Below, piece by piece: positions 9,163-19,500 of a stretch of 64,000 bases of DNA. Made by a program: the position numbers and the translations under genes. This DNA comes from Craspedostauros australis (taxonomy: Eukaryota > Bacillariophyta > Bacillariophyceae > Mastogloiales > Achnanthaceae): positions 372,001-436,000 of the forward strand of contig JAMXDE010000011.1 of the NCBI GenBank assembly GCA_026770025.1, given 5' to 3'. A model generated the notes under the pieces. The model did not search any database and was not told the DNA's origin. It was given only the letters and a program-made list of their open reading frames with translations. Numbering within the stretch: the first letter of the stretch is position 1; the number at the start of each line of letters is the position of its first letter.

Positions 9163-12100
9163 ATGGCAACGATGAGACGAACGGTCAATCCATTCGATGA
9201 TCCGATGGACAGAGCAGCTCCTGCGGATTCCTCCAAGTTCGGCAAGACTCCAGCAAAGACGAATCCCTTTGATGGTCCAACGTCACCAGCACCTGCATCG
9301 AACCCAGGCGGCAGACCATCCGCCGTCAATCCCTTCGCAAGTCCGACAGCGCCAGGCGGTGCTGGTGGCATCGTGGACAACTTCGGCGGTGACAACAACA
9401 GCAAGGACAGCTATGGCGACGATGACGAGGGCGCAGACGAGGGCAACTCCAACGACTTTGACACCACGAGCGAGATCGGTTCCGGTGCGCCCGTCGAAGC
9501 CAGCTGGCAGTACCTCGGCGATCTGCCGTACCGCAGGTTGCCAGTCTACTCCAACGTCCGATGGGGAGGCGACGACGAAGATGACGACGGCAACAACGAA
9601 GGGCCCAGTGGTGGTGGCGCGGTTCTGTCGTCTGCGCTGAACTACGGATTGTCCGCCTTCCCACGTTCTGCGTTGCAGCGCCATCCGAACATGCTCAATC
9701 CGTTGGAACTGCGCGAACTTCTCAATTCGTCCACGGTGACGAAGGTGGTTGGATGCAAGTTCGGCGGCCCCCTCGCCTCCGTCACCTTGCCCATCGTGGG
9801 TGAGACGTCCTGGTTCAGCCAGACGGAGATCCGGATCTTGACCAGCGCCGGAAGGCAGCTGGCGAAGATCGCCTTCCCCAGCCAAGGTCTGGAACGCAAG
9901 TACACCCCGGCGGACATCATCACGTTGGGATTCACGGATCGCATGACGCTGGTCGTGGTTCTGCGAGATTCGTTGTGCTTGACGTACGACGTCAAGGGAG
10001 AGGCGATCCTGCCACCCTTCCACATCCTCCCCAAGGGCGAAGGCAAGGGCTTGGAGCTGCTGCACGCGGCAGTGTTTGAAGGTGGCGCGGCGGCGTTATC
10101 CTTGAACAAGGATGCAGCCATCGTGGAACTGCTGGACGAACATGACGATCCAGCATATTACGCGTCGGCGCATATCGGAGCGCGTCAGGTGCTGCCGCGG
10201 GCATCGGCGTCGTCAGATGCGTTCGGATTTGGCAGCAGCGATTCCTTGCCGCCGCATTGTGGTTTGGTCACGTACCTGCCCACGGCCGCATTTGCGAGGT
10301 GAGTCAATTCGACGCAGCATCTCAGTTGAGAATCGGGGAATAGCATGGGAGGAGAGATAGGTGGCATACGATCTGCCCGTAATGTCTGTGATGCTCGCGT
10401 TTCATCGTACTGCGCGCCCGGTTTGGATCAACAGGCAGGCTGGGAACTTCATGGAAGTGTGCATCTGACTGAACTGGGCTGCACATCCAGCTAACCCCAA
10501 CCATGCACTTGCTTCTTCCTTGCATTTGAAAATCAATGCTGCCCTTCTTTGGCTTCGCATGGCGCAATGCAAACGTTGACAACATATGACAATGATATTG
10601 CTCGACAGCGAGAACTTTTTGTCTTACGCATCCATCGCGGTTCTGCCGAGAACACGGACGGCGTCAAAGCATCCCGAAATATTCCTTTCCACCACAGACA
10701 ACTCGGTCGTCGTGGTGGATGCGGCCAGCACCAATATCAAGGACCTCAACTGCAGGGCGCGCATATCATCACCGATTGTGGAAATGACCTTCGCACCGAA
10801 CGGCCGCTTTCTGGCATGCTTTACAGAGTCGTCGATGCTCACCGTCATCTCGACCACCTTCGAAACCAAGGTCCTGGACTTTGATACGTCGGAAGGATCA
10901 TCGCTGCCGCCGCTGGAAATGAAGTGGTGCGGTGAGGACAGGTACGACCACCATTTGCAAGCCATTGCGAGTGCACATCGCGTGTTTCAAAGACAGGCGC
11001 GAGTACGGGCACAGCTACTGCTAGTTTCCCCGTGTGTCAAAGCGTTTGCCCAGGAATGATATCAACTTACATGGTTCTTCTACTACTCTGTGCCGCTGCT
11101 CTTGTGTCATACCCTTACATGCTATGTTTCACAGCGTCGTACTCCACTGGAAGAACCTGGGCGTGTTGATGGTCGGACCTTACGGAGACTGGCTTCGCTT
11201 TCCATACGAAGATGTGGGCAGCATCTACCTCATCCCAGAGATGGATTGCTGTCGAGTCATCACAGACATTTCGGTGGAGATCCTACAACGCGTTCCGCCA
11301 GCAACAGCTCTTCTCCTGCGCATCGGGTCCATCGAACCATCCGCCATGCTTCTCGATGCTGCGGATGCATTCGAAAAAGGGTCCGCGGCATCCGACGAGG
11401 CAGCTCGGGCCATCACCAAGAGCGGCATGCTGCGGGAGGCAATCGAGACCTGCACGGACGCGGCAGCTCGAGAATTTGACATCGCCACCCAGAAACGGTT
11501 GCTGCGCGCTGCATCGTACGGCATGCACTTTTCTTTCAAGGATATCAACGACAGCAAACGCATCATGGGAGGGGATCTGGCAGGAACGAGCGAGGACGCA
11601 GCGTCGAGTGCGATATCGACCATGCCAGCTCTCACGACCACCCAATTCGTCGAAACTTCCAGAAAGCTGCGCATCCTGAATGCACTGCGGCACCCATCTG
11701 TGGGGTTGCTGTTGACATCGGCTCAATACGATGCCATCTCACCGACTGGAGTCATCGCCCGCGTGATCGCCATCAAACGACCGGCGCTTGCAACATCTAT
11801 CAGCAAGTACCTCCATCTACCGAAGGCGATCCAGCTGCATGCAAAAGCATCGAAGGCGGCAGCATTCGTTTCGAAAGACACGCGCATGTCAGATGCGGAG
11901 GTGGCGCAGGGAGCCATTCAGATCATCAACCAGAGTTCAGACAAATCTGCATCGTACAATCTCTCGTCGAGTGTGAACCGTGGTGGATACTCGACCGTGG
12001 CACTCGCGGCGAGCAGGGCGGGTCGGCCAGGTGTGGCGAAGCTGCTGTTGGTGATGGAGACCAGCATTGCGGACAAGGTCCCCGCGTTGATTGCAACGGG

Positions 12101-13022
12101 TGCCTACGCCGACGCTGTCACAGTGGCGACGTCAGCGAGAGATGCCGACCTCCTCTTCTACAGCCTGCTCGAATTCCAAAAAATCAGCGCCTTCAAGATG
12201 GCGGACCCCGCCAAGGCGAACCAAGCGTTCTTCGGAACTGTCGTCTCCAAATTCACTCCGGAAGGATTCCATTCGTTGCGCAGGTACCTCAACACTATGC
12301 CGGATTCCAAGTCAGTCATGGGGTTGCTGCTGATCGCCCAGAAGTTCTCCGACTGCGGTATCACCATCGCAAAGAGAACCTTCCAGCAGAAGCTGGATGG
12401 AAGGGAAAAGATCGGCACGTTGGCGGAAGCCTCGCGAATATTCGCCATGGGCAAGGACTCCACGTTCCAGAAAGCCTGCACCGATGATTACATGGACTTG
12501 CTGAAGGATCAGGAGATCCTGCGAACGAAGTACGGCTCCATCGACGTCGCTCCAGAGTCATCGTCGATCACGGAGACCATCTCATCGCTCCTGCGATTCG
12601 CTGGCCAGAACGAGCGCGATCAGCACCGCCTGTTGGCGGATGCGGACAAGGTATCGAAGAAGTTCAAGCTGCCCGAGAAGGTGCTGTGGCATGCCAAGGT
12701 GAAGGCGTTTGCCGAGACCAATCAGTGGGGGCCGCTGCGGAACCTTGCGAATTCGAAGGCAAAACCACCAATCGGTTTCAAGCCATTCGCGAGAGCGGCA
12801 ATCAAGGCGAGGAGAAGCACGAACGAGGTCGCGCATTACATCGAACGGGTGACCATACCTGAGGACAGGTACTCTCTGTTCTGCGAGGCGGCGCAATGGA
12901 AGCGCGCGCTGGAGGAGGCTGTGAAGCTGAAGGACGAGCGCCGTGTGATTGACGTGAAGGCCAGATGCAACTCAACCGATCTTCAGATGCTTGCTGATGA
13001 GATGCTCGCGCGGTTGGCATAG
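9163..13022 (+). CDS. VPS16: Vacuolar protein sorting-associated protein 16 (HOPS/CORVET core subunit), three exons
   Basis: Core subunit of the class C Vps tethering complexes that drive endosome-vacuole fusion. My exon model is 9163-10298, 10609-10941 and 11135-13022 (1118 residues). The first junction is GCGAG|GTGAGT to CGACAG|C; the second is GACAG|GTACGA to TTCACAG|C. Both splice sites keep phase. The family signature is the N-terminal WQYLGDLPYRRLPVYSNVRW, then the beta-propeller part (APNGRFLACF; WCGEDSVVLHWKNLGVLMVG across junction 2) and the C-terminal helical solenoid (KAKPPIGFKPFARAAIKA; EVAHYIERV). Before the propeller the diatom protein has about 100 extra residues with three NPF tripeptides (9-11, 34-36, 56-58), a motif bound by EH-domain endocytic proteins. 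The start at 9163 is the first ATG of the protein-like part. Confidence 0.88.
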
Positions 13023-13357
13023 TTTACGACCTACCACAAGGCGAGTGATTGGTTGGTGAGTTGGTTGGCCGGTTCGTGTTTCTGGCATCCTGAGAACTTG
13101 AGCACCATGAACAGGAAATCACAATGGAACTCTCATGGATTGTACAATTGCAAGCACTTAGAAGTATGCAACAGAAGCAACATCGAAATACGATATATCG
13201 CAAGCACCATACATGCTCTGAATGAATTGAATCACAGTGTAGCGTGGAGTCGTGTAGTCTATTGAGTTCTCTGGCACTTTCTGCGCACAGTCCTTATATT
13301 CTACAACAATCATGCAGTCGCGCGATACCCTGTTTGGAGCACATCACCTTCCCCCTT
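13023..13357. other. Short convergent intergenic region
   Basis: It lies between the 3' ends of VPS16 and the dioxygenase gene. It is AT-richer than the flanking genes and I see no gene or repeat. Confidence 0.5.
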
Positions 13358-15190
13358 CTAATGCGCTGGCCTCATCTTTCGCAGGTGCGGCGCCATCTCC
13401 TTTTGCCTTTGCTTCAGCAATCTCTGCGCCACCGGCATCTTGCTTTCAATGAGAGCCGGCAGAAGCCGCAGCTCATCCTTGCTTGGACTTGGCCACGCTC
13501 TTGGGTACCACGGTCCGTGTTCGGCAACGATCTCATCGGCTGTCCTCCCGCCATTGGATTCATCGTACAGCACGCTTGGTTCGAACCCGTAGCCTTTGGG
13601 AATGCGCGCCGTGCCAGGGCTGTAGCGGATAGAGTATCGTTTGTAAATTGCGGCAAGCGGTTCAGTTGCAGTGTGGTCATCGGCATCCATAGTCTGCGAA
13701 GAGGTTTGCCTCGCTTCTCTCATTGCTGTTTTGTTGAAGGGAACCGTCCTGTGGAACAGCCAGCGCGTGTGAAAGATGACATCACCACGTTGCACGTCGT
13801 ACACCCGGCTCGTATCCTCCATCCTCTGGTGAAGATGCGGCGCCGAAGACTTGATGTTGCACGTCCCTTCGCCGGTTCGATTCGCCACCATGTCGGCTGC
13901 GGAATGAAATCCCTCTTTGGGTATGGTCGGCGTCGCGCCAGTGACTTTGTAGGCCTGTTCTCGCCATCGTGCAGTGTGGGAACCAATCGCAACTGCGAAA
14001 CCACCGCCGCTGTGCGATGGAATGTCATCTAACGCGATCCATGCATTGATGCCAGGTGAATCGGCGTCAGCAGGCCAAAAGCCAAAGTCGTCGACATGCC
14101 AACCGCAGATGAACTGTTCGCTGTCCTTCGCCAAGAAGATGTCGCGGAATAATCGCAGCGTATCGCCGTTGCCATCATGATCGTCGTCGTTGTCACGATT
14201 GCTTTCATCGAGACGCAGCAAACTCGCCGCAACCTGTGGAATAGGACTGGCAATGGCGGTTTCCAAGAAGCTGGGTAAATCGAAGGATTCATGATCGGAA
14301 TGATTGGTAGCTCGCGATGGTGGTGCCTTCAGCGCCACCCCATTCTCGACCGTGTGGAATTGACGCTTCTTGTGCTGGCCGCGTCCTCCATGCGTGGTTC
14401 GCTTGGCCCTGTACGGCCGAGAGGCGATGCTTTCTTCCAGCAACTTATCGGAAGCCGCAATCAATCTGGATAACAGGGCTGGATCCAGCAATCCTCGAAT
14501 GGCGATGACACCGTCTCTGTCGAAGGCTTCCTTCATGTCCTGTGTTATGGCTGATCCACCGAGTTTGGCTGGGCGGCTTGCTATTTGCGATGCGTCCACG
14601 ATATGCACATGGGGCGGATAGATGGTAGGCATGGGTCCCAACATCCATTGGTTAAATATGTGCGTGTAGTCCAACTCAAGGCCGATGGCCACCAGCAACG
14701 ATGTCGCAAAGAGCAAGAACGAGGCGAGGAGGCTCAGCCGGGAATTTCCGAATATGGCCAGATGCGAAAGGAGCGTGGCGTTGTCCCTTTCCCACGTTCC
14801 ATGATTGGCATCGTTCGTCAACGAGACGCTGTCATCACTATCATCGTCCTTGATATCACCGTCGTCGCTGCCGCCGTTGCTGCTTTCATCGGTGTCATCA
14901 CTGGAATGGCTGTGGCTATCATGCTCTTCCTTTTGCTCGTTCCGGCTCCTTGATGTGTCATCAACAATCAAGCTGCTGGAGCTGACGTGACCGTCTTTGG
15001 TCTTGTTGTCTTGATCACGTTCTGTTCCATCGTTCCCATCATGATCATCGTTGTTAGCCGTATTCTTGTTGTTATTCTTGTTGTTCTTCTCATGCTGAGG
15101 CTTTTGTTGCCTCTGATCGGACGTCATTGTACTACTACGAGTCGATTGATGTGCGTGTCCTCTTGCAACGCAGGTCTTTGGTTGTTCCAT
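13358..15190 (-). CDS. Membrane-anchored phytanoyl-CoA dioxygenase (PhyH)-family protein
   Basis: Fe(II)/2-oxoglutarate-dependent dioxygenase family; the substrate is not predictable. The protein is 610 residues. Residues 1-135 are hydrophilic, rich in K, N, D, S and H. One membrane segment follows at about 151-171 (LSLLASFLLFATSLLVAIGL). The PhyH domain starts at about 220 (FDRDGVIAIRGLLDPALLSR). The metal triad is visible as H365-x-D367 (GWHVDDFGFW) and H480 (RWLFHRTVPF), with R522 (YSIRYSPG) placed to bind 2-oxoglutarate. The catalytic domain probably faces one side of an endomembrane. ATG 15190 is only 117 bp from the copia element, which now occupies its upstream region; ATG 15127 is a second possible start. 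Confidence 0.85.
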   Translation of the reverse strand: MEQPKTCVARGHAHQSTRSSTMTSDQRQQKPQHEKNNKNNNKNTANNDDHDGNDGTERDQDNKTKDGHVSSSSLIVDDTSRSRNEQKEEHDSHSHSSDDTDESSNGGSDDGDIKDDDSDDSVSLTNDANHGTWERDNATLLSHLAIFGNSRLSLLASFLLFATSLLVAIGLELDYTHIFNQWMLGPMPTIYPPHVHIVDASQIASRPAKLGGSAITQDMKEAFDRDGVIAIRGLLDPALLSRLIAASDKLLEESIASRPYRAKRTTHGGRGQHKKRQFHTVENGVALKAPPSRATNHSDHESFDLPSFLETAIASPIPQVAASLLRLDESNRDNDDDHDGNGDTLRLFRDIFLAKDSEQFICGWHVDDFGFWPADADSPGINAWIALDDIPSHSGGGFAVAIGSHTARWREQAYKVTGATPTIPKEGFHSAADMVANRTGEGTCNIKSSAPHLHQRMEDTSRVYDVQRGDVIFHTRWLFHRTVPFNKTAMREARQTSSQTMDADDHTATEPLAAIYKRYSIRYSPGTARIPKGYGFEPSVLYDESNGGRTADEIVAEHGPWYPRAWPSPSKDELRLLPALIESKMPVAQRLLKQRQKEMAPHLRKMRPAH

Positions 15191-15302
15191 ACCCGCACCA
15201 GCGGAACATGAGGCGGTATCAGCACAAGCGTGTGAAGAACAATTTCGCTGTCACCATCACGGTGGTCACATTGGTTCACGATGTTGAAGGGGGAAAAGCT
15301 GC

Positions 15303-15307
15303 GGTAA
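15303..15307. repeat. Target-site duplication GGTAA, left copy
   Basis: GGTAA directly precedes the 5' LTR and recurs directly after the 3' LTR at 24774-24778. Five bases is the usual duplication for copia integrases. Confidence 0.8.
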
Positions 15308-16067
15308 AGTTGCAATATACCATGATGTCACTGAAAAATTGCTGAAAATTGGTATTTTCCCTTCATGCCCCCATTGACCGGTGACCGAATTGTCTGTACT
15401 ACCACCAGTACACACGATTGAGCAACAAATGGACAGGCACTCTACCTCCAAAAGAGACTACATATGTGAAGGCATCTGTCTGCAAGAATACAAGTGCATG
15501 GCTCATCCTGCATGCACAGTTGATGCTTCTCACTTGCCTCTTTGCCATGTGTTCCAAGATTACATATGTATGAAACTGACATCTTCCATGCAGGATGTGC
15601 CGGTCTTGGATCAAAAGCAAGACTATCCTGCAAAATTGGAACAAGACTAAGACATGGAACACTCGCACCTTCACTCCAACAATTGGAGAATCAGCTCTCA
15701 AACCTGCCAAGAGCGATGAAGCATCGTGGTTTCATCGCCTGGGGATTGTGGAGCAATTTTTCAAATGTACAAGACCATGAACAGCGACAACCAACAGCAG
15801 AGCAGTGTGATGACCAGCCCATCTCGTTTTCCTCTCCAACCTTCAACCAAAACAATCTCATAAAAACAACAATCTTACAAAACTCAAGCTTTACAACCAC
15901 CAAATCAACTCAAAACACATTCTCAATCGTCTCATCTACGTTCGTGGTCACACTACGTTTAACCGCGCTGACGTTGGCAGTTTCACTTCCCCTTTTGACC
16001 TGCCAAAGTCCGACACTGGAAGGCAAAGCCGGACACAACCGGACTTCATTTGCCCTCTATTCTCGCT
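15308..16067 (+). repeat. 5' LTR, 760 bp
   Basis: Matches 24014-24773 over its full length; the short open frames inside both copies translate identically. It begins AGTTGCAATATACC and ends TATTCTCGCT, so its ends are AG...CT rather than the usual TG...CA. The boundaries are fixed independently by the GGTAA duplication and by the primer-binding site directly adjoining it. I see no clear TATA box. Confidence 0.92.
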
Positions 16068-16081
16068 GGTTATGAGCCTGG
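16068..16081 (+). other. Primer-binding site resembling the anticodon region of a Met tRNA
   Basis: GGTTATGAGCCTGG directly follows the LTR. Its complement, CCAGGCTCATAACC, contains a CAT anticodon in a methionine-tRNA-like anticodon arm. Drosophila copia is known to prime from a half-tRNA-Met cut in this region, with a very similar site. The match is by recall of tRNA sequences; the host tRNA is not in the window. Confidence 0.6.
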
Positions 16082-16312
16082 TCTTACGCTGAAGTCAAGA
16101 TTCGACAGAGAGCCTCATCAATAGCGCAAGAACCGATCCCACGAAGTCTCAGACTTCCTCATCCAACTAAGTCGCTGCCACAGCGACCCGCATCCGTGGC
16201 TTGGACCCTGTGAGCTTCACTGCAGGAAGCAAGAGTCAAGCCGCCCACTGACAGTCCAGCTGTCCGAACGCCAGCAACGCAGTTGCTCCGACAATAATCA
16301 GCCGATCATCTG

Positions 16313-16425
16313 CTGATCTACCCGCAGCAGCGCAGCTGACTGCTTGCAACACAGTTGCTCCTGCCACAGGCACCCACTGATCTACCCGCAGCAGTGCAGC
16401 TGACTGCCCGCAACACAGTTGCCTC
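16313..16425 (+). repeat. Imperfect direct repeat in the retrotransposon leader, period 64
   Basis: A block of about 49 bp beginning CTGATCTACCCGCAGCAG occurs at 16313 and again at 16377 with few changes. Shorter related pieces (GCAACGCAGTTGC and GCAGCTGAC type) recur between 16245 and 16530. The leader is rich in CAG/CTG words able to form hairpins, possibly for packaging or translation control. Confidence 0.7.
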
Positions 16426-16575
16426 ACTCCCAGACACCTGCTGACTGAAGCTCAGCAATCACAACTCGCAACGCAGTTGCGACCATCGATCGATACTCCA
16501 GCAGAACATCTGCGAACCAGCAGCTCAGCTGCTCATCAGAAAATCCGCAACCTCTTCAAGCGCAGCTTTTGAAGG

Positions 16576-19500
16576 ATGGCGGATGATCAACCGGAGGCCA
16601 CCGTCACCCAAGGTGGAGCCACCACAACTCAAGCCGAGGTAGCTGCCACTCAAGCAGCAACCTTGGAACAACTCAGCCAGATGCAGGCCCGCCTTCTGGC
16701 CCAGCAACAACAACTGAACGAAGCGAGCCAAGTCCTTCAAGAACGACTCGCGAATCTGACTGAGAGGGAGGAAGCCCACGAGCGTCTCCTTCAAACCGAG
16801 GTATCTGGTGTCAACACCTCCCAGGAAATCTTCGAACTGGGCCGCACCGCAGCCGAGACGGAACGTGAACTCGCCAATCGCCCAACCAAGCCGGTGATGG
16901 GCAACATCGTCAAGGTGGGAAAGAACTGGTTCCCCTTCACTGGGGGAAAGCCCAAAGCTGACTGGTCTGGGCTTGTTGACGAGCCCAACACCTACCTCTA
17001 CGTTCTCCAGAAGCGCTCCACTGCAAGCGGAGCCGATGTCAAGAGCCAACCCGACATGGAGAAGGGCCTTGAACCCAAGTTCCACCGCCAGAGCGATCTC
17101 CAAGCCTTCCAGCGCGACTTCATGTCCGAACTCAAAGCCAGAGGGCTCGACACCATCTCCTACCTCAAGGAGCCATCCGACCCTGAAGACACGACCAGCG
17201 TCGTTGCCCATCCGTACCGCTTCAACCAAAAGACCATCATGGAAGAAGCAACCGAAATGGCAAGCCATTTTGATGAGTACGACCGCCGCAACAATGTCAC
17301 CGCCTGCCGCTTTCTCCTCAACTCTCTCCAGCCAAGCCTGAAGGACGACATCTTGGCGCGGGTCCATCCGGATCAACGCGAGGATTTTGTCATTCTTTGG
17401 ATGGAACTGATCGAGGACTTGCGAACCACCACTTTCGACAAGTATGATCGCATCAAGCAGAACATCCGCCGTCGCACTCCCAAGACCTACGCTGGTGAAA
17501 ACATCAAGAAGTTTGCTGACGACACCCGCAAGGACGCCCAAGTTCTCGAAGATGCTGGTCAATATGACCACGCCCTCACTGCGGACATCCTCACCAAGTT
17601 TCTCTCTGCTGGCGGCTCTGGCACATCCGGGGAGCGCTACCGCTTTGGTCTCCACAGCAAACTCGGCAACCTCAAAGAAGTGCTGATCCAAATCGGGTGC
17701 TGCACCAAGGCCGAGAAGGACCGACGCATCTTGAAGGATCGCCTTCACTGGCGTGATGTCTGCAATCTTGCCACCGACCTGTACAAGCAAGAGCTCCATG
17801 CTGGACAATGGCATGCTGCCTCCTACTTGCGCAATCGCAAGAACAGCAACGCTGGGTATTTCCTCTCTGGAGAAAATGGAGGCATCGAGATCGACGAAAG
17901 CACGGCGCTGGCCCTGATGCAGAATGGTGGAAAGACGCCCATCATCTGCCACAACTGCGGAGAACCTGGTCATGTCAAGGCCAACTGCCCCAATCTGAAG
18001 AAAGGTGCAGGCTCCAACCACAGCAGCAAGGGCAAGAAGGGTTCCAACAACGCGAAGAAGGGTTCTTCCAACACCAGTTGGCGTTCTGTTCCCCCTTCCA
18101 AGGGTGAACCGCACCAGAAGGTTGTCAGGAGCTCCACTTTCAAGTGGTGTGCCAAGTGCAAGCGTTGGCTCACCTCCCATGGCACCAGCGAGCACAGAAG
18201 CGACTTCAAGGACAAGAACAAGAACAAGAGCGAGACCGCTGCCAACACAGTCACATTCGATTCCACCGAATGGCACGTCTACAAGGTGACGGAAGAAAGT
18301 CCATCTGGGTGGTTCCAAATCATCCAGGCCTACCTTGGTCCATTGGCTCTCCTCATTGGTGCCTTTCCTCTTTTCATTCCGCTGCTCATCCAGGTCCTCA
18401 TCTTTGCAATCATGCATGGGTGGGAGACAGCCTCGATTGCAGCATGGATGGTCACTGCAACATACCTGGCACGCAAGCACCATGACATGCCTCGCCACCC
18501 TGATGGTCCAGTTCCCAAGCCTCGTTGGCAACGCCGCTGCGAAGCCTATTGGGAAAAGAAAGGTCGCCGTCGTGACCGAGCCCAACCCAAGGATTGGATC
18601 AACTTTCATCGTCGTGCTCCGATTCGTCTCCGCCACCACCGCTCTCGCTTCGACCCTCCAGTATCTGCAATGCATGCATCAACCAACATGCATCCCAGAG
18701 CAAGAGCAGCTGGGTTGAGGCGACGCAGTCATCGTGTGATCGGTCTTGAGAACAACCCGAACAAGCACAGATTCAGAAGCACGGCTTTCTCCAACCCACG
18801 GCCAAGAGCCAATTCCATCAGCCATGGTGCCAGGTTCGGAACCAGAGCCGTTCCTATTCGTCGACATGAAGTGCAAGGACCATCCAAGAAGAAACATCGC
18901 AATCAGCGTCAGCGAATGATGGTATTTGATGCTCCTGCTCCTGCTCAGCGACAGCGACTCACCGAGAAACAAACCAGCAGACTGGCCCAGATCCTCAGCA
19001 CCTACTTCAAGCCTGAGGACGCGCCTCCGTCAAATTCTGTGTGCACACACGATGGACCATCCTCTATCACGAGTTTCTCGGCTGTCCGTCACAGCTCAGA
19101 CGAGCTCGCCAACGTCCTTCCAGCCAAGATGATATGTGATGTCATTTGGGACAGCGGATCCACCGTCTGTATCTCACATGACAAGTCCGACTTCGTCTCC
19201 GAACCCAGAAGGCCAATTGGAAACCAAGCCAAGAAACTGACAGGGCTGTTTGGAGGACGATCTGACCACTTGGTGGGAACCGTGGAATGGGGCATCCAAG
19301 ACACGAGAGGAAACATTCGCCGTCTCAAATTCCCGGCATACTATGTGCCAAGAAGCAACGCCAAGATCATCAGCACCTCTGTGTTCGAAAGAATGTATCC
19401 AGGCGAGCTGCAGTATGTGAATGGCAGGTGGAAGGTCCAAGGAAGAGAGGGAGAGATCAACATCAAGATCAATCCCAAGAACAAGCTTCCAACTTCCAAG

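Noticed and set aside
13571..13600. GGTTCGAACC, a tRNA T-loop-like word
   Set aside because: It lies inside the dioxygenase coding frame and no cloverleaf can be drawn around it. No tRNA gene was recognised anywhere in the window.
15381..15650. 89-, 103- and 176/177-codon frames in both LTRs
   Set aside because: Identical in both copies because the LTRs are identical; no coding features beyond that.
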